From the NCBI GenBank assembly GCA_013388455.1, contig JACAFF010000019.1, positions 1 through 34,151 on the forward strand: DNA of 34,151 nucleotides. The letters run 5' to 3'. Both the position numbers and the translations under genes were made by a program. Source of the DNA: Nitrospirota bacterium (GTDB lineage Bacteria; Nitrospirota; Thermodesulfovibrionia; Thermodesulfovibrionales; SM23-35). Below the pieces are notes generated by a model, which saw nothing but the letters and a program-made list of their open reading frames with translations, ran no database searches and was not told where the DNA came from. Of the stretch, positions 25,269 to 32,609 are shown one piece after another. Position 1 is the stretch's first letter, and each line of letters opens with the position of its first letter.

Positions 25269-25703
25269 TTACTCCCAACTTGTGATGTCGGCGTTTTCAC
25301 CTTCACCACCTGGTGAACCATCAACACCATAAGATATGAGGTCATAATCACCATGGCTTCCAGGTGATTCATAATGGTAGGGATGTCCCCATGGATCATT
25401 TGGGACGGCCTTTTTCAAATACGGTCCATCCCAATTTTGTATCCCTGGATTGGTAACAAGGGCGTTTAATCCCTCTGATGTAGTTGGATAACGTCCAGTA
25501 TCAAGTTTGAATTGGTCAAGCGCCTGCCCAAGGAGTTCTATCTGTGTTTTTGCAGCTGATTGCTTACCTTTACCAACTTTTGGTATTAATCTTGGGAAAA
25601 CAAGGGCTGCTAACATTCCAAGAATAACCATTACAACAATTAACTCGACGAGTGTGAATCCATTTGTATTTTTTATAAGCGATTTCTTTTTTAAATAATC
25701 CAT
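25269..25703 (-). CDS. gspG: Type II secretion major pseudopilin GspG-like protein
   Basis: The 144-residue protein has a prepilin leader cut after G15, then FTLVELIVVMVILGMLAALVFPR, and the GspG signature LGQALDQFKLDTGRYPTTSEGLNALV, YLKKAVPNDPWGHPYHY and a C-terminal YGVDGSPGGEGENADI loop, which binds calcium in GspG. Length and layout are normal. It would form the periplasmic pseudopilus of a type II secretion system, yet no other gsp genes are in the window, so it is isolated or has been recruited to the pilus locus. GGAGGAAAT before the ATG is a strong ribosome site. Confidence 0.92.
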   Translation of the reverse strand: MDYLKKKSLIKNTNGFTLVELIVVMVILGMLAALVFPRLIPKVGKGKQSAAKTQIELLGQALDQFKLDTGRYPTTSEGLNALVTNPGIQNWDGPYLKKAVPNDPWGHPYHYESPGSHGDYDLISYGVDGSPGGEGENADITSWE

Positions 25704-25774
25704 ATTTCCTCCGTAATTATTTTGACAACAATCAAAGAATTAATAATGACTTCATTTCCAAATTTATTCCAATT

Positions 25775-25814
25775 ATACAATCATAATACAATAATTCATA
25801 TTGTATCACAATAT
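25775..25814. promoter_or_regulatory. Operator-like cluster between gspG and radC
   Basis: ATACAAT occurs at 25775 and 25786 (11 bases apart, same face of the helix) and inverted as ATTGTAT at 25800. ATATTGT-ATC-ACAATAT (25798-25814) is a perfect palindrome. A minus-strand TATAAT (25772-25777), possible -10 of gspG, overlaps the first copy. The arrangement suits a repressor controlling divergent genes. Confidence 0.45.
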
Positions 25815-25821
25815 ATCTGCA

Positions 25822-26562
25822 ATGAACTCTTTACCAATTAATATTACAGATGCTAATATTTCTAACTCAATGGGATATCAGAGTATTAAAAAATGGCCTG
25901 AAAGTGAGAGACCAAGAGAAAGGTTACTCAAACATGGTGCTCGTAGTCTCTCTGATGCTCAACTTCTTGCTATTGTTTTGAGAACCGGTAGTGGTGCAAA
26001 AAGTGCACTTGATCTTGCTATTGAACTTATCAATACTTTTGGAAATCTTAAAAAAATTGAAGATGCAGCACCTAAAGAATTTGCTTGCCTCAAAGGAATA
26101 GGAGATGCAAAAATCTCACAGATAAAAGCTGCCTTTGAACTTGGCAGAAGGCTTTTTGAAGAACATCAAGCTAAAGGGCCAGCTTTCTTATCTGGGTATA
26201 ATGTTTTTATTTACTACCGAAAACATTTTAAAAATATGCAGAAAGAGGAATTCCGGTGTGCATTACTTGATGCAAAAAACAGATTTTTTAGAGATTGCCG
26301 AATTTCTGAGGGAACATTAACTAATTCACTGATACATCCACGTGAGGCGTTTAGGGATGCAATAAAAGAGTCTGCAGCATCTGTAATTTTTATACATAAC
26401 CATCCAAGCGGAGATCCTACTCCAAGCAGAGAAGATATAATAATAACAGAAAGGCTTGTTAACGCAGGAGATATTGTAGGGATTAGGGTGCTTGATCACA
26501 TAATAATTGGAGATGATACATATATTAGCATGATGGAAAAGGGATATATAAAAAATACTTAA
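25822..26562 (+). CDS. radC: RadC family protein (JAB/MPN domain)
   Basis: The protein has the RadC N-terminal pattern IKKWPESERPRERLLKHGARSLSDAQLLAIVLRTG, a helix-hairpin-helix region (CLKGIGDAKISQIKAAFELGRR) and the C-terminal JAB/MPN metal-binding motif HNHPSGDPTPSREDI. RadC proteins were once linked to DNA repair, but their role remains uncertain; the JAB domain suggests a metal-dependent hydrolase. The open frame reaches back to TTG 25801, which lies within the palindrome. ATG 25822 and ATG 25870 are both possible; 25870 gives about 231 residues, nearer the usual length. Neither has a ribosome site. Confidence 0.9.
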   Translation: MNSLPINITDANISNSMGYQSIKKWPESERPRERLLKHGARSLSDAQLLAIVLRTGSGAKSALDLAIELINTFGNLKKIEDAAPKEFACLKGIGDAKISQIKAAFELGRRLFEEHQAKGPAFLSGYNVFIYYRKHFKNMQKEEFRCALLDAKNRFFRDCRISEGTLTNSLIHPREAFRDAIKESAASVIFIHNHPSGDPTPSREDIIITERLVNAGDIVGIRVLDHIIIGDDTYISMMEKGYIKNT

Positions 26563-26610
26563 AAGTTTAAAATTAGCAATATAAAACATAAATCTTTATG
26601 GACATTGATA

Positions 26611-26709
26611 ATGAACCCGAAAAACAAGTCTCTTCTGAACAATATCTGCATTATTTTAATTGCATTTTTTGGGTTAATTAATCTTTTAGGTAATGCCAAA
26701 TTTAGGTAA
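26611..26709 (+). CDS. Possible small membrane peptide of 32 residues
   Basis: ATG 26611 opens a frame for 32 residues, MNPKNKSLLNN then ICIILIAFFGLINLLG, ending NAKFR. The hydrophobic stretch could form a single membrane helix with a positively charged N-terminus. No convincing ribosome site is present (GGA 10 bases upstream), and the 3' end lies in a duplicated 16-base sequence. It may be chance coding in the radC-purH gap; I recognise no relative. Confidence 0.25.
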   Translation: MNPKNKSLLNNICIILIAFFGLINLLGNAKFR

Positions 26710-26716
26710 TGCCAAA
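26685..26716. repeat. Perfect tandem duplication of 16 bases
   Basis: TTTAGGTAATGCCAAA (26685-26700) is followed directly by an identical copy (26701-26716). It is a recent slippage product or part of an insertion footprint in the radC-purH gap (26563-26871). Confidence 0.8.
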
Positions 26717-26768
26717 AGTTTATGAAAAGCAGGAAGATAATATGAAAGAGGAAAGTTTATCAATTCCG

Positions 26769-26791
26769 GTAGGAGAGGCGTCTCGCCTGTC
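26769..26791. repeat. Palindromic repeat, AGGCG-TCT-CGCCT core
   Basis: The core AGGCG-TCT-CGCCT (26776-26788) is a perfect inverted repeat within GTAGGAGAGGCGTCTCGCC. This string resembles GGCGAGACGCCTCTCCTACC-type elements that I recall as dispersed intergenic repeats. It is GC-rich against the AT-rich surroundings. Confidence 0.55.
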
Positions 26792-26871
26792 AGATTGAAA
26801 ATCAAGAGTTTTAGACATTTTTGTTTAAAAACTTTTGACAATACTATTATTCTTTTATTAAAGGAGGAATT

Positions 26872-27486
26872 ATGTCGAAGATTAAAAGGGCAATTATAAG
26901 TGTGTTTAATAAAAAGGATATTATTGAATTTGCAAAAGAAATTCAAGCAATGGGTTTTGAAATACTATCAACTGGTGGAACAGCAAAGACATTGAAAGAT
27001 GCAGGTGTAATTGTTAAAGAAGTATCCGAATATACAGGTTTCCCAGAAATGCTTGATGGAAGGGTAAAGACACTTCATCCAAGAATACACGGAGGTTTGC
27101 TTTCAAGAAGGAGTAATATCAAGGATATGGAGGAAATTGACAAACACGGCATTAATACAATAGATATGCTGGTTGTAAACCTTTATCCTTTTGAAGAGAC
27201 AATATCGAAGCCCGGAGTCACATTACAAGAGGCTATTGAAAACATTGATATAGGCGGGCCTGCAATGTTGCGGTCAGCATCTAAAAACTTTCAAGACGTT
27301 ATTGTTATTGTTGACCCATCAGATTATAGAAAAGTTATTGAAGAACTTAAAAGGCTTGGTGGTGATATAAGCTACGAAATGAGATTAGAACTTGCGCAAA
27401 AGGTATTCAAACATACTTCGAGATATGATGGATTAATTGCTGATTTTCTTGCAAAAGAACTGAAACAACAAAAGAATGAAACTTAA
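26872..27486 (+). CDS. purH: IMP cyclohydrolase (PurH N-terminal domain only)
   Basis: The 204-residue protein corresponds to the MGS-like IMP cyclohydrolase half of Pur[20 protein letters not shown], the phosphate-binding [47 protein letters not shown] and [16 protein letters not shown] are all intact. It closes FAICAR to IMP, the last step of purine synthesis. Standard PurH is about 520 residues; here the AICAR transformylase half is absent and the stop falls at the domain boundary, with unrelated coding sequence following, so this is a real single-domain gene and not a frameshift. A strong AAAGGAGG site precedes the ATG. The transformylation must come from another gene (PurP or a separate domain). 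Confidence 0.92.
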   Translation: MSKIKRAIISVFNKKDIIEFAKEIQAMGFEILSTGGTAKTLKDAGVIVKEVSEYTGFPEMLDGRVKTLHPRIHGGLLSRRSNIKDMEEIDKHGINTIDMLVVNLYPFEETISKPGVTLQEAIENIDIGGPAMLRSASKNFQDVIVIVDPSDYRKVIEELKRLGGDISYEMRLELAQKVFKHTSRYDGLIADFLAKELKQQKNET

Positions 27487-27515
27487 ATAAAGATAATTAT
27501 GAAGGTCATCTGTTT

Positions 27516-28772
27516 ATGAAAGTGCTTGTCATCGGTGAGAGTGCCAAGGAACATGCGATCGTATGGAAATTATCACAGAGTAAATATGTCGATAAAATTT
27601 ACTGTTGTCCTGGGAATGCTGGAATCGCAGAAATCGCTGAATGTGTTGATTTCAGTCCAAGAAATTTTGATGCTTTAACCGATTTTATCAAATATGAGTG
27701 GATTGATCTCACCATAATTGGTGACGAAGAACAGTCTGCACATGGAATTGCTGATATATTGGAAAGAGAAGGGTGTAAGGTTTTTGGAGCAAATAAAATC
27801 TCTGCACAATTGAGAACAAGAAGATCTGCTGCTAAAAACTTTCTTAAAGTTCACGGGATTTTGACCCCTGAATACAAGGTCTTTAATTCTTACTCCCTTG
27901 CTGAAGATTATATAAGGTTAAAAGGGGCCCCTATAGTTATAAAGACTGATAATTGCTTAGATAGAAATATTGTTTATACTGCTTTTTCTGTGGATGAAGC
28001 AATGTCTATTCTTAGAACTATGATGAATGATGGAAATCATGATGATACCAGCAAGAAAATAATTCTGGAAGAATATATTAAAGGGAAGCATGCAACTTTT
28101 ACATTTCTGACTGATGGAAATATTGCACTCCCATTTGTAAGTCTATATAAATATTTTTGCTTTAATGCGACCGATGCTAATCAAATGTCAGATGGTATCG
28201 GATCTTATTGCCCTTTTCATTTAGAGCCCAATAATCTGTTGAGTATTCATAAAATTATCGATTTATTTTCAAGAGCACTTAAAACAGAAGGGTTCCGATA
28301 TAAAGGACTGTGTTCATTAGAACTAATTATTACTGATAGACCTTATGTGGTAGAAGTTAATACATGTATAGGTGAGTTAGATGTCCAGACTATACTGCCA
28401 AGGCTGAAAACAGATTTCGTTAATATTGTATTATCTGTAATAAATGATAATATAAATGAATTGAATATAGAATGGTATAAAAAGATTTCTGCGGGAGTTG
28501 TGCTATACTCCGAAAATATCGATATAAACTTTCAAAAAGGTTTTATAATAAAGGGACTTGAACAGGTCAAAAAGATAACAGATACTCATTTATTTCACAA
28601 TAATACCAAATTTCAGAATGGCAATATTACAACATGTGGAGGAAGGGTGATGAGTGTAATTGCAATCGGGGATAGATTTGAAGATGCAAAGAAAAGGATT
28701 TATACAGCAATAGAGAATATAGGTTTCGAAAAAATGCATTATATAAAAGACATTGGTCTTGTCCCCAAATAA
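27516..28772 (+). CDS. Divergent PurD-like ATP-grasp protein, active-site motifs degenerate
   Basis: The 418 residues follow the PurD (phosphoribosylamine-glycine ligase) outline: MKVLVIGESAKEHAIVWKL at the start, CCPGNAGIAEIAE, IDLTIIGDEEQSAHGIADIL, and a C-terminal TCGGRVMSVIAIGDRFEDAK and HYIKDIG. Yet family motifs are altered: GSGGREHA is GESAKEHA, ADGLAAGKGV is TDNCLDRNIV, the QDHKR segment reads LYKYF, NTGGMGAYSP is MSDGIGSYCP and FNCRFGDPETQ is VNTCIGELDVQ. The gene is full length without frameshifts. It sits between purH and purE, so a purine-related role, changed substrate or regulatory pseudoenzyme is possible. The family is secure but catalytic activity is doubtful. Ribosome site weak (AAGG 11 bases ahead). 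Confidence 0.8.
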   Translation: MKVLVIGESAKEHAIVWKLSQSKYVDKIYCCPGNAGIAEIAECVDFSPRNFDALTDFIKYEWIDLTIIGDEEQSAHGIADILEREGCKVFGANKISAQLRTRRSAAKNFLKVHGILTPEYKVFNSYSLAEDYIRLKGAPIVIKTDNCLDRNIVYTAFSVDEAMSILRTMMNDGNHDDTSKKIILEEYIKGKHATFTFLTDGNIALPFVSLYKYFCFNATDANQMSDGIGSYCPFHLEPNNLLSIHKIIDLFSRALKTEGFRYKGLCSLELIITDRPYVVEVNTCIGELDVQTILPRLKTDFVNIVLSVINDNINELNIEWYKKISAGVVLYSENIDINFQKGFIIKGLEQVKKITDTHLFHNNTKFQNGNITTCGGRVMSVIAIGDRFEDAKKRIYTAIENIGFEKMHYIKDIGLVPK

Positions 28773-28799
28773 TGCATTTTTGTGTGTAGAGGAGACAAA

Positions 28800-29297
28800 A
28801 TGAAACCAAGGGTATTAATTATTGTGGGTAGCGATTCTGATCTTACGATTATGGAAAATGCTGGAAAAACACTCGAGGAACTTGACATTGCTTATGAAAT
28901 TACTATTGCGTCTGCACATAGAACACCGGAACGTGTTATGATTTTAGCTTCTCAGGCTGAAGAAAAAGGCATCGAGGTAATCATTACTGGTGCAGGTATG
29001 GCAGCCCATCTGGCAGGAATTGTAGCAGCACACACAATTTTGCCTGTAATAGGAGTGCCAATAGATTCCTCCCCTCTCAAAGGTATAGATTCGCTTCTAT
29101 CAATTGTTCAGATGCCAGTTGGAGTGCCTGTTGCAACAGTGGCTATTGGCAAGGCAGGAGCGAAAAATGCTGCGATTCTTTCAGCTCAAATAATCGGAAG
29201 GAAAGACCCTGTTGTTGCCGCAAAACTCAAGACTTTAAAAAAGAAGATGACCGAAGAGGTAGAGAATAAAGCAAAGATGCTCAGAAAGACTAAATAA
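28800..29297 (+). CDS. purE: N5-carboxyaminoimidazole ribonucleotide mutase (PurE class I)
   Basis: The 165-residue protein has GSDSDLTIMENA (10-21), IASAHRTPERV (37-47) with the catalytic histidine, ITGAGMAAHLAGIVAAHT and PVIGVPIDSS, all diagnostic of PurE. It rearranges N5-CAIR to CAIR in purine synthesis. I start at ATG 28800, which has AGAGGAG with good spacing, in place of an in-frame GTG at 28782 that lacks one. It follows the PurD-like gene by 27 bases and is 3 bases ahead of the DUF89 gene, consistent with an operon. Confidence 0.95.
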   Translation: MKPRVLIIVGSDSDLTIMENAGKTLEELDIAYEITIASAHRTPERVMILASQAEEKGIEVIITGAGMAAHLAGIVAAHTILPVIGVPIDSSPLKGIDSLLSIVQMPVGVPVATVAIGKAGAKNAAILSAQIIGRKDPVVAAKLKTLKKKMTEEVENKAKMLRKTK

Positions 29298-29300
29298 TTT

Positions 29301-30146
29301 ATGCGCGTACATCTTGATTGTTTCCCATGTTTTCTTCGGCAGGCATTAATTGCGCTTCGCCTCGGGACAAAAGATGAATCATTACAAGAAAGAATTTTAA
29401 AAAGTATTCTTGAGCATATCGAAAATGCTGATACTTCAAAACCTCCTGCTTATACTACAACCTTTATTCATCGTAAGATAAGACAGTTGCTTGGCGGGGA
29501 TCCTTTCAGAGATATAAAATTAAAATATAATCAGATTGCAATGAATTTATATCCTTCTTTAAAAAATCTTGTTGAGAAAAGTAATGATCCTTTATGGATG
29601 AGCACACGGCTTGCAATCGCCGGGAATGTTATAGATTTCGGTATTTTTACATCTGTAGATATCGAGGGCGCTATCCAAAAAGCATTGCGCACTCCACTTG
29701 CTGTCGATGACTATGATGCTTTAAAAGAGGCTATTTTATTAACGGATAAAATATTATACCTGACTGACAACGCAGGAGAAATTGTTTTTGATAAAATTCT
29801 TATTGAAACATTAATAAAAATTAACAAAAGAGTTATAGTAGCTACTAAAGGGTCCCCTGTTATAAATGATTCAACAATCGAAGATGCAATTCAAACAGGA
29901 CTTAATGAAATCTGTGATTTGATAGACAATGGCTCGGAAGCAGTCGGAACAATCCTCGAATGGACATCACCTGCTTTTCAAAAGATATTCAATGATGCTC
30001 CACTGATAATCAGCAAAGGACAGGGAAACTTTGAAACATTATTTGGTAAAAACAAAACAATATTCTTCCTTTTCCAATCAAAATGTGATGTGGTTTCTAA
30101 AGAACTTGGTTTAACACATGGTTCAATGCTTCTCAAGAAATCATGA
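29301..30146 (+). CDS. DUF89 (ARMT1-like) protein, prokaryotic subfamily
   Basis: The 281-residue protein starts with C7-x2-C10 (LDCFPCFLRQAL), then has the DUF89 elements NVIDFG (109-114), LTDNAGEIVFD (154-164), KGSPVINDST (183-192) and SKGQGNFE. The DN-AGE, N-x-x-D and KG motifs form a metal-binding site, and family members have been shown to act as metal-dependent phosphatases, proposed to remove damaged sugar phosphates and related metabolites. Its position 3 bases after purE suggests a house-cleaning role linked to phosphoribosyl intermediates, which is inference. No good ribosome site; translation may be coupled to purE. Confidence 0.88.
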   Translation: MRVHLDCFPCFLRQALIALRLGTKDESLQERILKSILEHIENADTSKPPAYTTTFIHRKIRQLLGGDPFRDIKLKYNQIAMNLYPSLKNLVEKSNDPLWMSTRLAIAGNVIDFGIFTSVDIEGAIQKALRTPLAVDDYDALKEAILLTDKILYLTDNAGEIVFDKILIETLIKINKRVIVATKGSPVINDSTIEDAIQTGLNEICDLIDNGSEAVGTILEWTSPAFQKIFNDAPLIISKGQGNFETLFGKNKTIFFLFQSKCDVVSKELGLTHGSMLLKKS

Positions 30147-30177
30147 TTTTTTATGGCTGGAAGATTTCAAAAAACTT

Positions 30178-30489
30178 TTATTGTTTTTCACCTCTCATGC
30201 GAAAACTACTTCTTTCTTTTGAACGCTCTCTACCACGTTTTTCCTGTGGTTTTGCCTGATTGACAACGATGCTCCTCTCCATAAAGTTATTCCCGTTAAA
30301 CTTTGAAATTGCTTTCTGTGCATCTTCATTTGAGGCCATCTCCACAAAACCAAAGCCCCTGAGTCTTCCGGTCGTTGCATCTTTTATAAGTTTTACAGAA
30401 ACTACTTCACCAACCTGTGAGAACAGATTTTTTAAATCCTCTTCGGTGGCCTTAAAGGAGATGTTACCAACATAAAGCCTTGTACTCAT
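30178..30489 (-). CDS. RRM-type RNA-binding protein
   Basis: The 103-residue protein is a single RNA-recognition motif: RNP2 LYVGNI (5-10) and RNP1 RGFGFVEM (44-51) with aromatic residues at the RNA-contact positions, then an Arg/Glu/Lys-rich tail (about 82-103). Such small glycine- or arginine-tailed RRM proteins are common in cyanobacteria and several anaerobic phyla and often respond to cold. An AAAGGAGG site precedes the ATG. The promoter candidate at 30559-30586 gives a leader of about 60 bases. The gene is convergent with DUF89. Confidence 0.94.
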   Translation of the reverse strand: MSTRLYVGNISFKATEEDLKNLFSQVGEVVSVKLIKDATTGRLRGFGFVEMASNEDAQKAISKFNGNNFMERSIVVNQAKPQEKRGRERSKERSSFRMRGEKQ

Positions 30490-30558
30490 TATTCCTCCTT
30501 TGATATTGTTAATACAGCTCTTGAAATCCCTTGAAGGAAGTTCAAAATGCCAGATAAC

Positions 30559-30586
30559 TATGTAAGATGAAAAGGTAATTTGTCAA
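30559..30586 (-). promoter_or_regulatory. Sigma-70-type promoter candidate for the RRM protein
   Basis: Minus-strand TTGACA (30581-30586) is followed after 16 bases by TACATA (30559-30564). The -35 is perfect and the -10 is weak. Confidence 0.4.
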
Positions 30587-30620
30587 GTAATAATTGTGGG
30601 TTATGGAAAAAGTAGCTTAT

Positions 30621-31025
30621 TTATATTTTTTTTATCTCATCTATTGATTCCTGTGCAATAGTCTTAACATTTTCGTCTTCATCTTCTTTCAACTTTTCGA
30701 GAAGATGCATGGTGTCCTTATCACCAATTATTCCCAGTACGTATGCAACGTCACCTCTTACAACCGGACTTTCATTTTCCAAAAGAGGAATAAGTGAATT
30801 AATGGCTTTTTTGACATTTACTGGGTCTTCTGATTTTAATGTCTCGATAAGGGCCGCTGTCCCAATTCTTACCCGCATTCTTTCGTCTGTAAGTAACTCA
30901 CCAACAAAGACATAAAGACTTGGATCATGTTTAAACATATCTATTATATTATCTAGATAACCTCCTTCCATATAATCAGCAATCATGGTCTTTAAATCGT
31001 TAGTTTCTTTTTTCCCCTGCTCCAT
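30621..31025 (-). CDS. Small HEAT-repeat protein
   Basis: The 134-residue protein is made of helical pairs: KEDTxx-like segments are absent, but RIGTAALIETLKSEDPVNVKKAINSLIPLLENESPVVRGDVAYVLGIIGDKDTMHLLEKL shows two to three HEAT-like repeats (about 50-115) with the VRGDVAYVLG core. Such proteins act as protein-binding scaffolds; no partner can be named. The N-terminal part (YMEGGYLDNIIDMFKHDPSLYVFVGELL) is a helical cap. Similar short proteins occur in Deltaproteobacteria and Nitrospirota without assigned function. It lies upstream of the RRM gene on the same strand and diverges from cysS. No clear ribosome site. Confidence 0.8.
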   Translation of the reverse strand: MEQGKKETNDLKTMIADYMEGGYLDNIIDMFKHDPSLYVFVGELLTDERMRVRIGTAALIETLKSEDPVNVKKAINSLIPLLENESPVVRGDVAYVLGIIGDKDTMHLLEKLKEDEDENVKTIAQESIDEIKKI

Positions 31026-31087
31026 TGCAAAAATATTAGCATAACTCCCTTATTCTTTTCATCTTGACATAGGGGTTTAATTAAAAA

Positions 31088-31116
31088 GGTAATGAAAAAA
31101 AGAATTGTTGTATAAT
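31088..31116 (+). promoter_or_regulatory. Promoter candidate for cysS
   Basis: A consensus TATAAT lies at 31111-31116, 35 bases before the cysS start; the matching -35 (near 31088-31093) is poor. Confidence 0.35.
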
Positions 31117-31151
31117 TTTATTGCTGAATATTAACAAATTAAGGAAGAGAC

Positions 31152-32609
31152 GTGAAAATATATAACACTTTAACAGGTTGCAAAGAAGAATTTATTCCTA
31201 TATTACCAGATAAAGTAAGAATATATGCATGTGGAGTAACTGTTTATGATTATTGTCACATTGGTCATGCTCGAAGTGCGATTATATTCGATGTGATAAG
31301 AAGATATTTACAGTATAAAGGTTACGATGTTAAATATGTTCGGAATTTCACTGACATAGATGATAAGATTATCAACAAAGCGATACGGGAAAAGGTAAGT
31401 TGGGATGTCATTGCAGCAAAATACACGGATGAGTATTATGCAGATATGGATAAGCTTGGCGTTGGGAGAGCTGACATTGAACCAAAGGCAACAGAACATA
31501 TTCCAGAAATGATTGCTATTGTAAAAAGTCTTATTGAAAAAGGTTATGCATATGAAATTGACGGAAATGTTTTCTTCTCTGTAGAAAAATTTCCGGAATA
31601 TGGGAAATTATCAAAAAGGGATATAAAAGAGTTGATGGCTGGTGCAAGGGTTGATGTAGATGAAAATAAAAGAAATCCGATGGATTTTGCTTTGTGGAAA
31701 AAATCAAAAGAAGGGGAACCAGCATGGGAAAGTCCCTGGGGATTGGGAAGGCCTGGATGGCATATTGAATGCACTGCAATGTCAATAAAACATTTAGGCG
31801 AAACTTTTGATATCCACGGTGGTGGTGCTGATTTACTTTTCCCCCATCATGAGAATGAGATTGCTCAGTCTGAGGCATACACAGGCAAGCCATTTGCAAA
31901 ATACTGGGTGCATAATGGTTTTATTACTGTTGATAGAGAAAAAATGTCGAAATCCCTTGGTAATTTTTTTACTATTAAAGAGATTCTTAATAAGTTTGAT
32001 CCAGAGGTTTTAAGATTATTCCTTTTGTCGACTCATTATCGTAGCCCCATAGAATTTTCTGATGAACAATTACGAGAGATAGAGACTTCCCTCGACAGAT
32101 ATTATGCTACTGTCGTTAGAATTAATGATATTCTTGAAAAAGATGGTTATGATAGAGAAGGGTTATCAACAGATGTTGAAAAATATAGTAATTTTCTCTA
32201 CAAATTCAGGGAAAATTTTGAAGAGGCAATGGATGATGATTTTAATACAGCATTCGCAATCGGCTGCATATTTGAACTTATAAGAGAGCTTAACAGATTT
32301 CTTGATAGTAGACCTTCTGGCAGAGAGACTAAGAAACTACTTAAAGAAACAAAAGCACAACTTTCAGAAGCAGGGAAAATACTTAACATCTTTAATAAAA
32401 CTCCCTATGAATGGTATTTATCTTTAATGAAAATAAAGAAAATAGAGTTTTCAGAAAGAGATATTATCGAAAAAATAAAGCTTAGACAAGAAGCAAGGAA
32501 AAGAAAAGATTGGAAATTAGCAGATACAATTAGAAGAGAATTCGAAATGAAAGGTATCATACTTGAAGATAAGAAAGACAGAACTGATTGGAAGGTTAAG
32601 ATTGGATAG
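31152..32609 (+). CDS. cysS: Cysteinyl-tRNA synthetase
   Basis: The 485-residue class I synthetase starts KIYNTLTGCKEEF and has YACGVTVYDYCHIGHARS with the HIGH motif (36-39) and zinc ligand C27, further zinc ligands in HIECTAMS and HHENEIAQSE, and the KMSKS loop in DREKMSKSLGNF. The alpha-helical anticodon-binding part follows. It charges tRNA-Cys in the cytoplasm. Translation starts at GTG 31152, preceded by AAGGA. Length is typical. The rlmB start lies within its last 8 bases. Confidence 0.97.
   Translation: MKIYNTLTGCKEEFIPILPDKVRIYACGVTVYDYCHIGHARSAIIFDVIRRYLQYKGYDVKYVRNFTDIDDKIINKAIREKVSWDVIAAKYTDEYYADMDKLGVGRADIEPKATEHIPEMIAIVKSLIEKGYAYEIDGNVFFSVEKFPEYGKLSKRDIKELMAGARVDVDENKRNPMDFALWKKSKEGEPAWESPWGLGRPGWHIECTAMSIKHLGETFDIHGGGADLLFPHHENEIAQSEAYTGKPFAKYWVHNGFITVDREKMSKSLGNFFTIKEILNKFDPEVLRLFLLSTHYRSPIEFSDEQLREIETSLDRYYATVVRINDILEKDGYDREGLSTDVEKYSNFLYKFRENFEEAMDDDFNTAFAIGCIFELIRELNRFLDSRPSGRETKKLLKETKAQLSEAGKILNIFNKTPYEWYLSLMKIKKIEFSERDIIEKIKLRQEARKRKDWKLADTIRREFEMKGIILEDKKDRTDWKVKIG

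Noticed and set aside
25801-25821. radC starting at TTG 25801
   Set aside because: This codon lies inside a perfect 17-base palindrome, has no ribosome site, and the added residues extend the protein beyond the usual RadC length.
26872-28772. purH and the PurD-like gene as one frameshifted full-length PurH
   Set aside because: The downstream gene has its own PurD-type N-terminus and C-terminus and no AICAR transformylase motifs, so the short PurH is not caused by a frameshift.
31531-31899. A 122-codon minus-strand frame
   Set aside because: Antisense to the conserved cysS catalytic domain; histidine- and leucine-rich shadow typical of opposite-strand reading.
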